64,000 bases of DNA from Candidatus Xiphinematobacter sp. Idaho Grape (GTDB lineage: Bacteria > Verrucomicrobiota > Verrucomicrobiia > Chthoniobacterales > Xiphinematobacteraceae). Each line of letters begins with the position of its first letter. Positions within the stretch are counted from its first letter, which is position 1. The notes below the pieces were generated by a model. It ran no database searches, had not been told where the DNA came from, and saw only the letters and a program-made list of their open reading frames with translations. The position numbers were made by a program, and so were the translations under genes. Positions 46,135 to 55,595 of the stretch are shown one piece after another. The stretch spans positions 806,001 through 870,000 of the forward strand of contig NZ_CP012665.1 in the NCBI RefSeq assembly GCF_001318295.1, given 5' to 3'.

Positions 46135-47436
46135 TTAAAAGCGACCAACACTATAATAGCTGAAGCCAAATTGACGCACTACTGACGGGTTAAGGAGATT
46201 TCTCCCGTCAAAAATAGACCAGGCTTGCATCCGAGCTTTCAGTTCCCTAAGGCCAACGGCAGCAAATTCTTTCCATTCGGTTGCAATAACCAGCGCCTCC
46301 GCACCTTGCGCCGCATCAAGAGGCGAAGAGGCAAAACGAGCCGTCGGTACTACGCCCAGTTCTTTGGACTTCTTCATCCCCTTGGGGTCATATACCTGTA
46401 CTATCGCCCTCTCGGAAATTAAAAGATTTATTAAGTCAACAGCGACTGAATTACGGATATCATCCGTATCCGGCTTAAAAGTGAGCCCCCAAACGGCAAT
46501 TTTTTTTCCTTCAAGTACCCGAAGCACTCCTCGAATTTTACTTACAAAGTATTCTAGCTGAGTATCATTGATCCTCTGGACCTCCTTAAGAAGTGCGAAG
46601 GGTTCTCCCAATTGCTGCTGGCATATGGCAATAAATGTTGCAATGTCCTTGGGAAAGCAGGAGCCTCCGTAGCCAATTCCGGCATCTAAAAAATCTCTTC
46701 CAATACGTTTATCCAGACCGATTCCATCTGCAACTTTCTCAACATCAGCTTTGTTAGCCTCACAAATTCGTGCCACCATGTTGATATAGGAGATTTTGAG
46801 AGCGAGGAAAGAGTTGGCCGCGTGTTTAATCAACTCTGCACTGTTTACATCTGTGATGAGAAGTGGGGTAGAAAAGGGTTCATAGATTTTTTCCATAAGC
46901 GCTATTGCGCGCTGACTGGAGCTACCAATCACGATACGATCAGGGTGCAGTGAATCCCTGACAGCACACCCCTCTCTTAGAAATTCTGGGTTGCTGACAA
47001 TGTCGAATGGTATATCGGCTGCGTTATAGCGGTGAATGATTTCCGCTACTTTTTCACCTGTCTTGACTGGAACGGTGCTCTTATCCACAACGACTCGGTA
47101 TGCCCTAAGGGCTAGGGCGATTTCGCAAGCTGCTTCCTCGACACAGGAGAGATCCACGTTTCCGTCCGTTCGGAGAGGAGTGGGCACGGTAACAAATATC
47201 ACTTCCGCGGCATCGACCCCACATTTGACACTGCTGCTAAAGAAGAGTCTCTTAGCAGCCGCATTTCTGCGAATTAATTCCTCCAATCGTGGTTCGTAAA
47301 TGGGGACTTTGCCCGCTACGAGCATATCTACCTTGTGCTGATCATTGTCTACACAAATGACATGATGGCCTACTTCCGCAAAACAAGCACCCGTCACTAA
47401 TCCAACATGTCCGGAGCCGATAATACATAACTTCAT
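46135..47436 (-). CDS. ugd: UDP-glucose 6-dehydrogenase
   Basis: Ugd oxidises UDP-glucose to UDP-glucuronate, a precursor for acidic polysaccharides. The 433 residues start with the Rossmann motif IIGSGHVGLVTGACFAEVGH; the catalytic cysteine is in GYGGSCFPKD, and the C-terminal UDP-binding domain has VWGLTFKPDTDDIRNS. The usual partner galE is a pseudogene at 50-51 kb, so the UDP-glucose source in this organism must come another way. Both are on the minus strand near lptD. Confidence 0.95.
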   Translation of the reverse strand: MKLCIIGSGHVGLVTGACFAEVGHHVICVDNDQHKVDMLVAGKVPIYEPRLEELIRRNAAAKRLFFSSSVKCGVDAAEVIFVTVPTPLRTDGNVDLSCVEEAACEIALALRAYRVVVDKSTVPVKTGEKVAEIIHRYNAADIPFDIVSNPEFLREGCAVRDSLHPDRIVIGSSSQRAIALMEKIYEPFSTPLLITDVNSAELIKHAANSFLALKISYINMVARICEANKADVEKVADGIGLDKRIGRDFLDAGIGYGGSCFPKDIATFIAICQQQLGEPFALLKEVQRINDTQLEYFVSKIRGVLRVLEGKKIAVWGLTFKPDTDDIRNSVAVDLINLLISERAIVQVYDPKGMKKSKELGVVPTARFASSPLDAAQGAEALVIATEWKEFAAVGLRELKARMQAWSIFDGRNLLNPSVVRQFGFSYYSVGRF

Positions 47437-47612
47437 GAAAGTCCAAAGCCGAAGTCAGGATGGGTCGCGTAGTTCTTTACAGTAGCAGAATGTGGCTCGA
47501 AAGGCCGCACGGCTCTACCAAAGAAACTAGTCACACTACATTCGGGGAAATATTATAGAGGGCTGTGGAAACCTTCTCGTATGCCATGTACTAGGTTTGC
47601 TCTTCGGTTCCC

Positions 47613-50084
47613 CTAGAGACTTTTAGATGGCCACAGAGGTCTATGAAGGGAATCCAACCCTAAAGGAATGATCACCTGGGGTGCAGCTTTTAATGTCATT
47701 ACCAATACAAACCCAGTCTGTAGCTTTTGATCCTGGTTTCTACGTATGTCCATGCCAAAGGAAGCAATCCAAGAAGACAAATCCCGATGAATGAAATAGC
47801 GCTGGTACAAAAGCAGTCTTCGGTTAGCATCATATTGCTCCTGACCGCTTATTGCCCAGTTGTCATTCAAACGAAAGTAGGCATCAAGGGCCATCTGACT
47901 TACATCGCTGGGAGACGAGTCATGGGCGCCAAGCGAACATCGCGTTGGATAGCTGTTTAGGTAGTAGTAACCAATTGTAAACTGTAAGTTTTGAGCTGGC
48001 ATTAAGCTAAAATTTAAGTCGAACTGCGTAAACCCTTCTCGATCCAGAGGGGCCTGGATATCGCAGCCTACAGTGAACCAACGGGATGGACAATACGCAA
48101 CGAGATTACTGAGATTCCCTACCTTTGCCAAGGAGTATGGGTTGTGTAGATTGTAGTCAAAGAAGGTATCTACAGTAAGCCACTGATGGTTTCTGCTATC
48201 GCGGCGGGTGATGAAATTGTTGCGGACTCCTGTCCGGAAAATGTTCCAAGAATCAATGGCGTCGATGGCCAGAAAATCTGGGAAATTAATGGGGAGATAC
48301 TGAGTCGTTTGTTGAACGGTATCAAACTGGTAGGTCGGACTGGGTTTGCTTCTGAGATTTTGGACTACCGAATGGCTTACATAAGGTTGAATGATATGCA
48401 TTAAACCATCTAAGCCAAGCAGTTGAGACTGCAGCCGATACACGCGGGAAATCTTAAAGGATGATTCAAGACCACAATTGATTCCTGGATGGAAGGAAAT
48501 TCCATCCCTTGAGCCCATCGGTTTGTGGAAATTGTCTTCTTTTCCGTGGAATGCACTGTTCCAAACGGTAGTATGATTCCCTTGAGTATTCGGAGCAACG
48601 AAGCCCTTTTTCCTAAAAGGCCCTCTTCTGTCAGCAAAGGCTGTATATGTTCCTAAATGGCCATCCGGGTCTATAGGTAGAGTAGGTAACTTGTCAAAAA
48701 ATCCGCTTGACTGGCTATATAGCGTAGCGTGAAATCCAGCATATGGCATAAGGGTGATCCACCCGAAGTAGGTTTTTGGCATTGAAATTTTGGCGAAGCT
48801 TCCAAGGCGGAAAACTGGGTAGCCTGCTGACTTGGTAACAAAGTGCAAGTCCCTCTTTTTCAAGAGTTGCTTACTGCTTGCTCTGGACCGTAATCTATCT
48901 CCAAAAGACCGTTCTAATTGCCCCAGCGTCCATGTACCCTCCAAGTAGAAGGGACCCCCAAGGATGGGGTGTTGTTTAATGTCCCAAGCTAATTCTGGAA
49001 GGCGCTTAACCGTGTTTTGGAAACTATTGGTTTGAAAGCGATTCAGGAGGTTTAGGGTGTAATTTTGGCCACGCCTGGTTAGTGAGATATTGTTGTCTGG
49101 TCTTGGATTTGTTTGTGACTCAGCAGGAAAAAAATCCTGCATTACATTGCAATCACTTAGTGCGTTCAGGTCGCAGCTAACATAAGTGTTTTCCGAAAAA
49201 ACGATGTGCCGGTTGTAGGAAAGTCGATAGCGATTGCAACTAGCATTATCTGGAGTTGGACCCCTTTTTCCGACAAAAGGTTTTTTACTATTACAGGTCC
49301 AGTAGGAAATGAAGTTCCTGTAGTTGTCTTCATTTTTGCTAGTTTGTACGGTGGTATCAAAGCCAAAAGCCATCCCATGACGTGCGCGACAGTCTACATG
49401 TACTGTTCCAAGTCGGCTACTGTTTGGTCCATCGTAGGCGAATGAATACATGGCTAGCGTGAAAACTCCCCAACCTCTGTCATATCCAGGGAGAACCTTG
49501 AATCCGGTATCGTTTGGACCGACGGAAAGGTAAGGAATCCAGAAGATTGGTATCCTTCCTATGTAGAAAGTTGGAAAAAGAAACACCATCCTAGCATTTT
49601 TATTTTTGTAAATGTACACAGTCTTCGCTCTAATGTGGTAGCCTGGTTGTAACTGGTCATCCGTAGTAAAGTAGACTTGCCTGGCGCGGAACGCATGGGG
49701 CAATATGCAGGCGCTGCGGGCATACAGGAGCATTGGAAAGCTTGTTGTGAAAAATTCTGAGATACGTGCTTGCTTACTTTGCACGTTGTAGAGTACGTGT
49801 TGGCCGCTGGTTAAGCTGTTTGGCGAATAGATGCTAACGTTTCCCATAAGAAGGGCTTCCTGAGCGTCCGCCTTATACTCGGCATAGTCGCAGTAGGCAC
49901 AGATGTCTTTGTGATGAATCTGTACGTGGCTTTCTGCAGCAACGATGCCTTCTTCAAAACTGACAGCCTTCTCAGCTGTAATTTCTACCGGCGATGACGC
50001 ATCCAGGCCATTCAACTGGATAATACAGGTAAAGGAAGACAGCGTAATGGCAATAGCCGTTAACGCCCCTATATGCCTCTTCAT
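47613..50084 (-). CDS. lptD: LPS-assembly outer-membrane protein LptD
   Basis: LptD forms the outer-membrane barrel that inserts LPS. The 823 residues begin with a signal peptide (MKRHIGALTAIAITLSS). The N-terminal OstA/jellyroll domain follows (VEITAEKAVSFEEGIVAAES, YCDYAEYKADAQEALLMGNV), and then the long aromatic-rich barrel with LPTFYIGRIPIFWIPYLSVGPNDTGFKVLPGYDRGWG. The C-terminal barrel region shows many alternating strands. Its presence supports a full LPS outer membrane despite genome reduction. It is followed by ugd, and the galE pseudogene lies upstream. Confidence 0.9.
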   Translation of the reverse strand: MKRHIGALTAIAITLSSFTCIIQLNGLDASSPVEITAEKAVSFEEGIVAAESHVQIHHKDICAYCDYAEYKADAQEALLMGNVSIYSPNSLTSGQHVLYNVQSKQARISEFFTTSFPMLLYARSACILPHAFRARQVYFTTDDQLQPGYHIRAKTVYIYKNKNARMVFLFPTFYIGRIPIFWIPYLSVGPNDTGFKVLPGYDRGWGVFTLAMYSFAYDGPNSSRLGTVHVDCRARHGMAFGFDTTVQTSKNEDNYRNFISYWTCNSKKPFVGKRGPTPDNASCNRYRLSYNRHIVFSENTYVSCDLNALSDCNVMQDFFPAESQTNPRPDNNISLTRRGQNYTLNLLNRFQTNSFQNTVKRLPELAWDIKQHPILGGPFYLEGTWTLGQLERSFGDRLRSRASSKQLLKKRDLHFVTKSAGYPVFRLGSFAKISMPKTYFGWITLMPYAGFHATLYSQSSGFFDKLPTLPIDPDGHLGTYTAFADRRGPFRKKGFVAPNTQGNHTTVWNSAFHGKEDNFHKPMGSRDGISFHPGINCGLESSFKISRVYRLQSQLLGLDGLMHIIQPYVSHSVVQNLRSKPSPTYQFDTVQQTTQYLPINFPDFLAIDAIDSWNIFRTGVRNNFITRRDSRNHQWLTVDTFFDYNLHNPYSLAKVGNLSNLVAYCPSRWFTVGCDIQAPLDREGFTQFDLNFSLMPAQNLQFTIGYYYLNSYPTRCSLGAHDSSPSDVSQMALDAYFRLNDNWAISGQEQYDANRRLLLYQRYFIHRDLSSWIASFGMDIRRNQDQKLQTGFVLVMTLKAAPQVIIPLGLDSLHRPLWPSKSL

Positions 50085-50143
50085 CTAGCCTAGAGGAGCT
50101 GGGTAGATTGATGGCATGAAACGTCGTAGGGGAACGTTGTTCC

Positions 50144-51105
50144 CTAAAGGGGTGAGGGAGCGCTAGAACCTTGATATTCGAATGGAAATTTGGACTTCCA
50201 GGCCAATACACTTTCAATGATGTTTCGTATATCCTGATGACAGGGATACCAACCCGGTTCATTTCTGATCTTTCCTGCCGCAGCGATTAGTGCGGGAGGG
50301 TCTCCTGGACGTCGGGTTTTTTTCACGGTGGGGATCAGGCGCTGCCTGTAACCTTCCTGCAACATTCGATCATCTCCTGCACGGGAAATTGTTCCCCCGT
50401 CCCCTAAAAGTCGTACCGGGCACTTTCTGGGGCCTTAAGAACAAGAGTATGGGCCTGAGTAACGTCCCCAGGACACGAGTGTAATCCCGAATACAAGCGC
50501 TATCTGGAGTTGGATAGTCGATACCGCAAATCGCAACCGCTCCTTTTTGCTCAAGGGCTACTCTAAAAGCATTAGGAATGAAGGGTATTTCACAGCAGTG
50601 GTCTGCCCCAAGCTTTTCTGCAGCTTCTGCCGGATCGAAACAACCTAACACCACTACGGTAAATCCATAGAGCCTTTCGCACCAGCAGAGGATTCCTTCA
50701 AAAAGGAGCTCGGACGCACCACAGAAATTAGCCGGAGTCTGAGCTGAAGTTTTACCAACCGGCATTCTCTCTGGAAATCCAAACATGGTACAAGCGGACA
50801 AAAAGACCAACCCAGACGCACCATGCTAGTGTGTCTAACAAGATTAGTTCCATAAGAAAATGTTGTTCCGAAAATATTTCTTCGGGCTGGATGTGGACCC
50901 CCACTGAGGCAGTGGCAGTAAAATTATACAACCGCTCGCGTGATCCTAATTCATTATCATTACACGATGAAGAGCCCGTGCATCTCCTAGATCACCCCCG
51001 AAAAGGGCAGGACGCGAAACCAGCCCCATATTGGCCACCATCAGGCAGCTGCTCAATGCAAATGCTACCAATACAATCCGCTCTGCCAGTAATAAAAATC
51101 TTCAT
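50144..51105 (-). pseudogene. galE: UDP-glucose 4-epimerase pseudogene
   Basis: Blocks matching GalE appear in order on the minus strand but in different frames. From ATG 51105, MKIFITGRADCIGSICIEQL corresponds to the Rossmann start with GGAGYIGS mutated. GDLGDARALHR and KYFRNN follow near 50900-51000. A long frame at 50370-50810 has VFLSACTMFGFPE, IDYPTPDSACIRDY; the catalytic YxxxK is not recognisable there. RRPGDPPALIAAAGKIRNEPGW ends the gene at 50144. Several frameshifts and lost catalytic residues make it non-functional. GalE normally interconverts UDP-glucose and UDP-galactose. Confidence 0.88.
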
Positions 51106-51814
51106 AATGCAACATGGGACAAAGCGACCAGAACTACTAAAGGGGGCCCCTGGGCTAATCTAGGGATACCCACAGAATCAAACTGGCGGCTACATAAACC
51201 CGTGCAACTGCGGCCGAGATTCTTGGACGATTGACCCCCCAACTTAGGGGGATACCTCCCAAATGCAGGAGACTCAGCACGTGGTAGCGGAGGTCAGATC
51301 ACACCTATCCAATATCCTAGTCTAGGCTGTAATCTTTGCATGGCCTGAACGCAAACCCTGTCTTATCAAGACAGAAGGGGTCCCGCGCTAGTTGTGTTTA
51401 CCTTTCTGCTAGAAAGTCTCTGAGAGCTATAATACCGTAGCAGCGATGATACCCAGAAATTTCTAGGCCACGTCTATTTCTAAATAAATGGGAACCGATC
51501 TACTTTCATAGTGGGCAATACTTTCTGGCCTCCCCTACTAACTGTTTTTTTACAGAGGAATCGGCGATGGGTTCCACTCTTTAAGGATTCCGATCCATCT
51601 CAAGCTTCTTGCTAGGGAACTATCAACAACACCACGGTCAAGGGCAGTAGAGGCTACAAGAGTCAGTTAACAAAATACGGGATGCTAGGAAATCCTCCTT
51701 AGGAAGTTTTTTCCTGTGAATGGAAAAACTTCATCAATAATTAATCCCACTTAGAGCCTTTTTGAGATCCTGACTACTGACAGAGTTGTTTTTCCCCAGC
51801 GCACTCCACTACTT
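51106..51814. other. Gene-poor divergent region before folE2
   Basis: About 700 bases between the galE remnant and folE2 show no intact gene, RNA gene or clear repeat. Short frames on both strands lack family motifs. A folE2 promoter should lie near the right end. Confidence 0.4.
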
Positions 51815-52657
51815 TTGGCCCCCATGAAGAGCATTGATTATTCATTAATAGACACACAGAGCTCACTCGACCACCGCAAAATTGCCATCAAGCGAGTGGG
51901 CATCAAGAATCTTCGTTATCCTGTCCAGATCAGAGACAAACAGCGCCATACCCTTCAAAGTACCATCGCCACGGTACTTCTCACAGTTGATCTACCTGCA
52001 CACCGCAGGGGTACTCACATGAGCCGCTTTATTGAAGCTCTACATTCACATAGCTCCATCCTCCACGTAGAGAACATCTACGATATCCCCATCCAACTCC
52101 AGAGAAAGCTTCAATCTTTTGGTGCCCACATGGAGCTCGAGTTTCCCTTTTTCTTAGAAAAAAAAGCACCAGTTACCCACTCCAGTGGTTTAATTGACTA
52201 TACGGTACGGCTTGGTGTTACCCTGGTTGGGGAAGAACGTGACTTCATGCTGACCGTTGTTGTTCCTATCACAACTCTCTGTCCTTGCTCCAAGGCAATC
52301 AGTATTCAAGGGGCACATAGCCAGAGAGGGCAAGTTGCTTGCTCTGCACGGTTTGAACGGCCAATGTGGATTGAAGACTTAATTCGGATGGTAGAGAAAA
52401 GTGCTAGCTGTGAGCTCTACAGCTTGTTAAAGAGACCAGATGAAAAAGCTGTTACCGAACACGCCTATACGCACCCCGTTTTTGTGGAAGATCTGGTCCG
52501 GAATATTGCCATACTAGCAGAGGAAAATTCAAAAATTGTCTGGTATCGAATAGAAGCTGAGAACTTTGAATCTATTCATAATCACAACGCGTATGCCCTT
52601 GTAGAGAGGGAGGCCACGGGTAGCACCAAGAAATGTGACCCATACTGCCTACGATAG
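51815..52657 (+). CDS. folE2: GTP cyclohydrolase FolE2
   Basis: FolE2 (GCYH-IB) makes dihydroneopterin triphosphate from GTP, the entry to folate. The 280 residues show GTHMSRFIEAL, VPITTLCPCSKAIS with the active-site cysteine, GAHSQRGQV, and the HPVFVEDLVRNIA end block with a C-terminal FESIHNHNAYA. FolE2 is the zinc-independent alternative to FolE. With folC and PCD it points to retained folate synthesis. It converges with acpP. Confidence 0.95.
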   Translation: MAPMKSIDYSLIDTQSSLDHRKIAIKRVGIKNLRYPVQIRDKQRHTLQSTIATVLLTVDLPAHRRGTHMSRFIEALHSHSSILHVENIYDIPIQLQRKLQSFGAHMELEFPFFLEKKAPVTHSSGLIDYTVRLGVTLVGEERDFMLTVVVPITTLCPCSKAISIQGAHSQRGQVACSARFERPMWIEDLIRMVEKSASCELYSLLKRPDEKAVTEHAYTHPVFVEDLVRNIAILAEENSKIVWYRIEAENFESIHNHNAYALVEREATGSTKKCDPYCLR

Positions 52658-52672
52658 AAGATAAACAGGGTC

Positions 52673-52930
52673 TTAATCCTCACTGCTCGCAGCTTTTTTC
52701 TCCTCGATGTACCTGATGACATCACCGACAGTTTGTAGCTTCTCCGCATCTTCATCAGGGACATCAACAGAGAATTCCTCTTCAAAAGCCATTACAAGCT
52801 CCACAGTATCAAGGGAATCGGCTCCTAGGTCTTCGATAAAGGAAGCAGAAGGGGTTATCTGCTCTGGGTTAACCCCGAGTTGTTCGACAATAATATCTCT
52901 CACTTTCTCTTCAACGGGTATATCGGTCAT
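52673..52930 (-). CDS. acpP: Acyl carrier protein
   Basis: This is an 85-residue ACP with the phosphopantetheine serine in [20 protein letters not shown] (S39) and an acidic helical surface, ending with a short [15 protein letters not shown] tail. It carries acyl chains in fatty acid and phospholipid synthesis. ATG 52930 gives the standard length but lacks a clear ribosome binding site. The frame is open upstream to ATG 53173, adding 81 residues rich in lysine and cysteine ([19 protein letters not shown]); see the findings. The usual fabD/fabG/fabF neighbours are absent. Confidence 0.92.
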   Translation of the reverse strand: MTDIPVEEKVRDIIVEQLGVNPEQITPSASFIEDLGADSLDTVELVMAFEEEFSVDVPDEDAEKLQTVGDVIRYIEEKKAASSED

Positions 52931-53173
52931 AGGGCGCAGATAGTTTGGATTGAGGTGGTACAACGTAGAGATGTCTAACACCTTCCGGCAATGAACTTTG
53001 TCCACTTCACAGGGCAAAGTTCCTGTTTTCCCCGCAGGAGCAGAACAATTCTCTTTTTTTGCCTCCCTTTTGCAGGAAGAGCAGTTGTCTATTGCATTGC
53101 ATGAGGTGACATCCTTATTTACTGATTTCTTTTTTTTAGAATGCGGTGAGCGCAGCTGCTGTGTGGCCTCCAA

Positions 53174-53510
53174 CGCAGTAGCTATGCTGCCCTCCTAAGA
53201 GGTAAAAGTCCATTTCGATTGTTCTATATTTTGCTACACATGGGGTTGGATACCTTCTCTATGCAGTAAGCATCAAAGGGTTGGCAAAAGTCTCCTGGGC
53301 ACCAGTACGCACAGCTTTTTCCAAAATTAGTGGAGGAGCAAGGGCGTTCTGCCATAATGCTTTACTCTACATAAAGAGGAGTTGTTGATTTAATGGGGCC
53401 AAGGGGCATTCAGCTTACTGCTTCTCTTCCCAGAGTAGTGGTGTTACCCTGGAGAGGTCTCTGGCTTGCGTGCGTCACATTAATCTGTACAGCTAAGTGC
53501 CTTAAAGAAA
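53174..53510. other. Divergent spacer between acpP and the response regulator
   Basis: About 340 bases. On the minus strand near 53270-53360 a short coding-like stretch (LAPPLILEKAVRTGAQETF) is visible but has no start or recognisable family. No RNA gene seen. It is probably promoter DNA plus decay. Confidence 0.35.
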
Positions 53511-54896
53511 GTGGCCCCCTTAAAACCAACGCTCCTAGTTGTCGACGACGAGAAGAACACTAGGGAAGGGCTACAGGCGTCTCTGGAAGATGCATTTGAA
53601 GTCTTTATTGCAAGCAATATGGATGGGGCTCTTGCTATATTGTGCGAAGACTCAATAGATGTACTTATCACAGATCTAAAGTTGGGAGCAGATAACGGTA
53701 TACGTCTTATAGATGCTGCATTAAAACTTCACCGTCCTCCCCTTTGTATCATGGTAACTGCCTATGGCACGGTAGACGTGGCTGTAGAAGCCATAAAGCG
53801 TGGCGCTTATGACTTTGTTACCAAGCCTGTGAATCTAGAAAGGCTAGAGCTGCTTATCAGACGTGGTTTGCGAGAGAAGGGGACTAAAAAAGGAGATCAG
53901 GATTTAAAGCAGCAAATGGAGCGTAAATTTGTGTCGGAAGGCATCATTGGCACCTCTTCTGTGATTACTGAAGCCGTACAGACCATCAGGCAGGTTGCCT
54001 CCTCAAGAGCTACAGTCCTCATCTTAGGGGAAAGTGGGACAGGCAAGGAGCTAGCAGCTAGAGCTATTCATTACTTGAGCCCTCGCTCTGCTGCATCATT
54101 TGTGGCTGTACACTGCGCTGCCCTTTCTCCCCAATTGCTAGAGAGCGAGCTTTTTGGTCACGAGAAAGGAGCTTTTACTGGAGCTGTGGAGAGGCGTATT
54201 GGGCGTTTTGAACAGGCAAGTGGTGGGACGTTATTCCTGGATGAAATTGGTGAAATTGACCTTAATACACAGGTGAAAATTCTGCGTGTCCTAGGGGAGC
54301 ACACTTTTGAACGTGTGGGCAGTAATCGCACCCTCAAAACCAATGTACGGCTTATTGCTGCTACGAACAGAAATCTCACGAAACTCGTAAGTGATGGAAA
54401 ATTTCGGGATGACCTCTTTTTCCGTTTGAATGTGGTACAAATTACCATGCCCCCTCTGAGAAGGCGTCGAGAAGACATTCCCATACTAGCTCAGGCTTTT
54501 CTCAAGGAGTCCTGCCGGGAAAATGGGAAACCTCTCAAGGAAATAGATACTGATGCAATGGCCCATCTATTGGAGTATCATTGGCCTGGCAACGTGAGGG
54601 AGCTCCGCACAGTCATTGAACACGGTGTGGTGATGAGCAACAACCCACGTATTCTTTCCAGAGATCTCCCTGTTGCAATACACTCTAGACTGGTCTCTAC
54701 ACCCACCACTCATTTGCCAAGTCCCTACTTACCACTACCTCCAGAACCTCTAACTCTCAGAGAAACTCAACATAATCTCATCCTCCAGACTCTGGAAATA
54801 TGTAAGGGTAACCGTAGTGAAACCGCTCGCAAGCTGGGTATTAGCCGCCGCACTCTATACCGACGTCTACGCCAATTAGGGGTCCAAAGGGACTGA
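53511..54896 (+). CDS. NtrC-family sigma-54-dependent response regulator
   Basis: The 461 residues hold three domains. The receiver (phospho-acceptor D55 in VLITDLKLG, KPVNLERL near 109) is followed by the AAA+ domain with Walker A GESGTGKE at 173-180, the sigma-54-contacting GAFTGA at 220-225, and Walker B GGTLFLDEIGEI. A C-terminal Fis-type helix-turn-helix (NRSETARKLGISRRTLYRRLRQLG) completes it. It should remodel sigma-54 RNA polymerase at enhancers. The start is GTG 53511. Its kinase is not adjacent; the NtrB-like kinase at 22.6-23.8 kb is a candidate partner. Confidence 0.93.
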   Translation: MAPLKPTLLVVDDEKNTREGLQASLEDAFEVFIASNMDGALAILCEDSIDVLITDLKLGADNGIRLIDAALKLHRPPLCIMVTAYGTVDVAVEAIKRGAYDFVTKPVNLERLELLIRRGLREKGTKKGDQDLKQQMERKFVSEGIIGTSSVITEAVQTIRQVASSRATVLILGESGTGKELAARAIHYLSPRSAASFVAVHCAALSPQLLESELFGHEKGAFTGAVERRIGRFEQASGGTLFLDEIGEIDLNTQVKILRVLGEHTFERVGSNRTLKTNVRLIAATNRNLTKLVSDGKFRDDLFFRLNVVQITMPPLRRRREDIPILAQAFLKESCRENGKPLKEIDTDAMAHLLEYHWPGNVRELRTVIEHGVVMSNNPRILSRDLPVAIHSRLVSTPTTHLPSPYLPLPPEPLTLRETQHNLILQTLEICKGNRSETARKLGISRRTLYRRLRQLGVQRD

Positions 54897-54940
54897 TCGC
54901 ACACCCGTTTTTCATTTCACCCTTCTCATCCTCTTGTTCT

Positions 54941-55560
54941 TGCAATATCGTGCTGGACTTTCGAGGAGATGGGCCGAGACACGTACTACGTTTGATATTG
55001 AGATGAAGTCGAATTTCGAGGCGTGCTGTGGGCCATGATGCACTATCAGGGTAGACCAATTGCTATCCGTTATCCTCGTGGTGTCAGTACTGGGGCGCGC
55101 CTGGAAGGATCCTCTCGACCTTTGGAAATTGGCAAATCGGAGGTTCTCCATCATGGAACGCAAGTTGCTCTGTTTAGACCCGGCAATATGTGTGAATTGG
55201 ACTTGGAGACTTCTGAATTGCTCAAAAAAGAAGGAATCAGTATAGCTGTAGTCAACGAACGCTGGATTTGAAGCCGCCAGATGGTCTCACACTCAAATTC
55301 TTTGCCCGCTGTTGCTTGTAATTTGTATAACGGAAGACCGTCATGTTCTTCACAATGGATTTGGCAGTGCTGTACTCGAACACCCTAATGGTATTTACAT
55401 TACAATTCCTGTGGTGTGCATGGGATGGCCAGACAGCTCCGTCAAACATGGGACCGTTTCTATTTTATGCCAGAAGTACGGAATGATCGCTACAGTCACA
55501 GTTAGTCGAACTTTAGCAACTCTCTCCTCCCATTCACCCCAATCTGCCATCAACACCTAG
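54941..55560 (+). pseudogene. dxs: 1-deoxy-D-xylulose-5-phosphate synthase remnant
   Basis: Only the C-terminal third of DXS remains, in several frames. It includes GDGPRH near 54970, then PIAIRYPRGVSTGARLEGSS (about 55060-55120), the transketolase C-domain start LEIGKSEVLHHGTQVAL, ELLKKEGISIAVVNERWI (to about 55270), and after further shifts ITEDRHVLHNGFGSAVLEH (about 55325). It ends at TAG 55558. The thiamine-diphosphate domain is missing entirely. DXS makes the first MEP-pathway intermediate, so this copy cannot work. Confidence 0.85.
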
Positions 55561-55595
55561 AAGGTTTTACGTAGAGACTTTTTTTATTTGCTACT

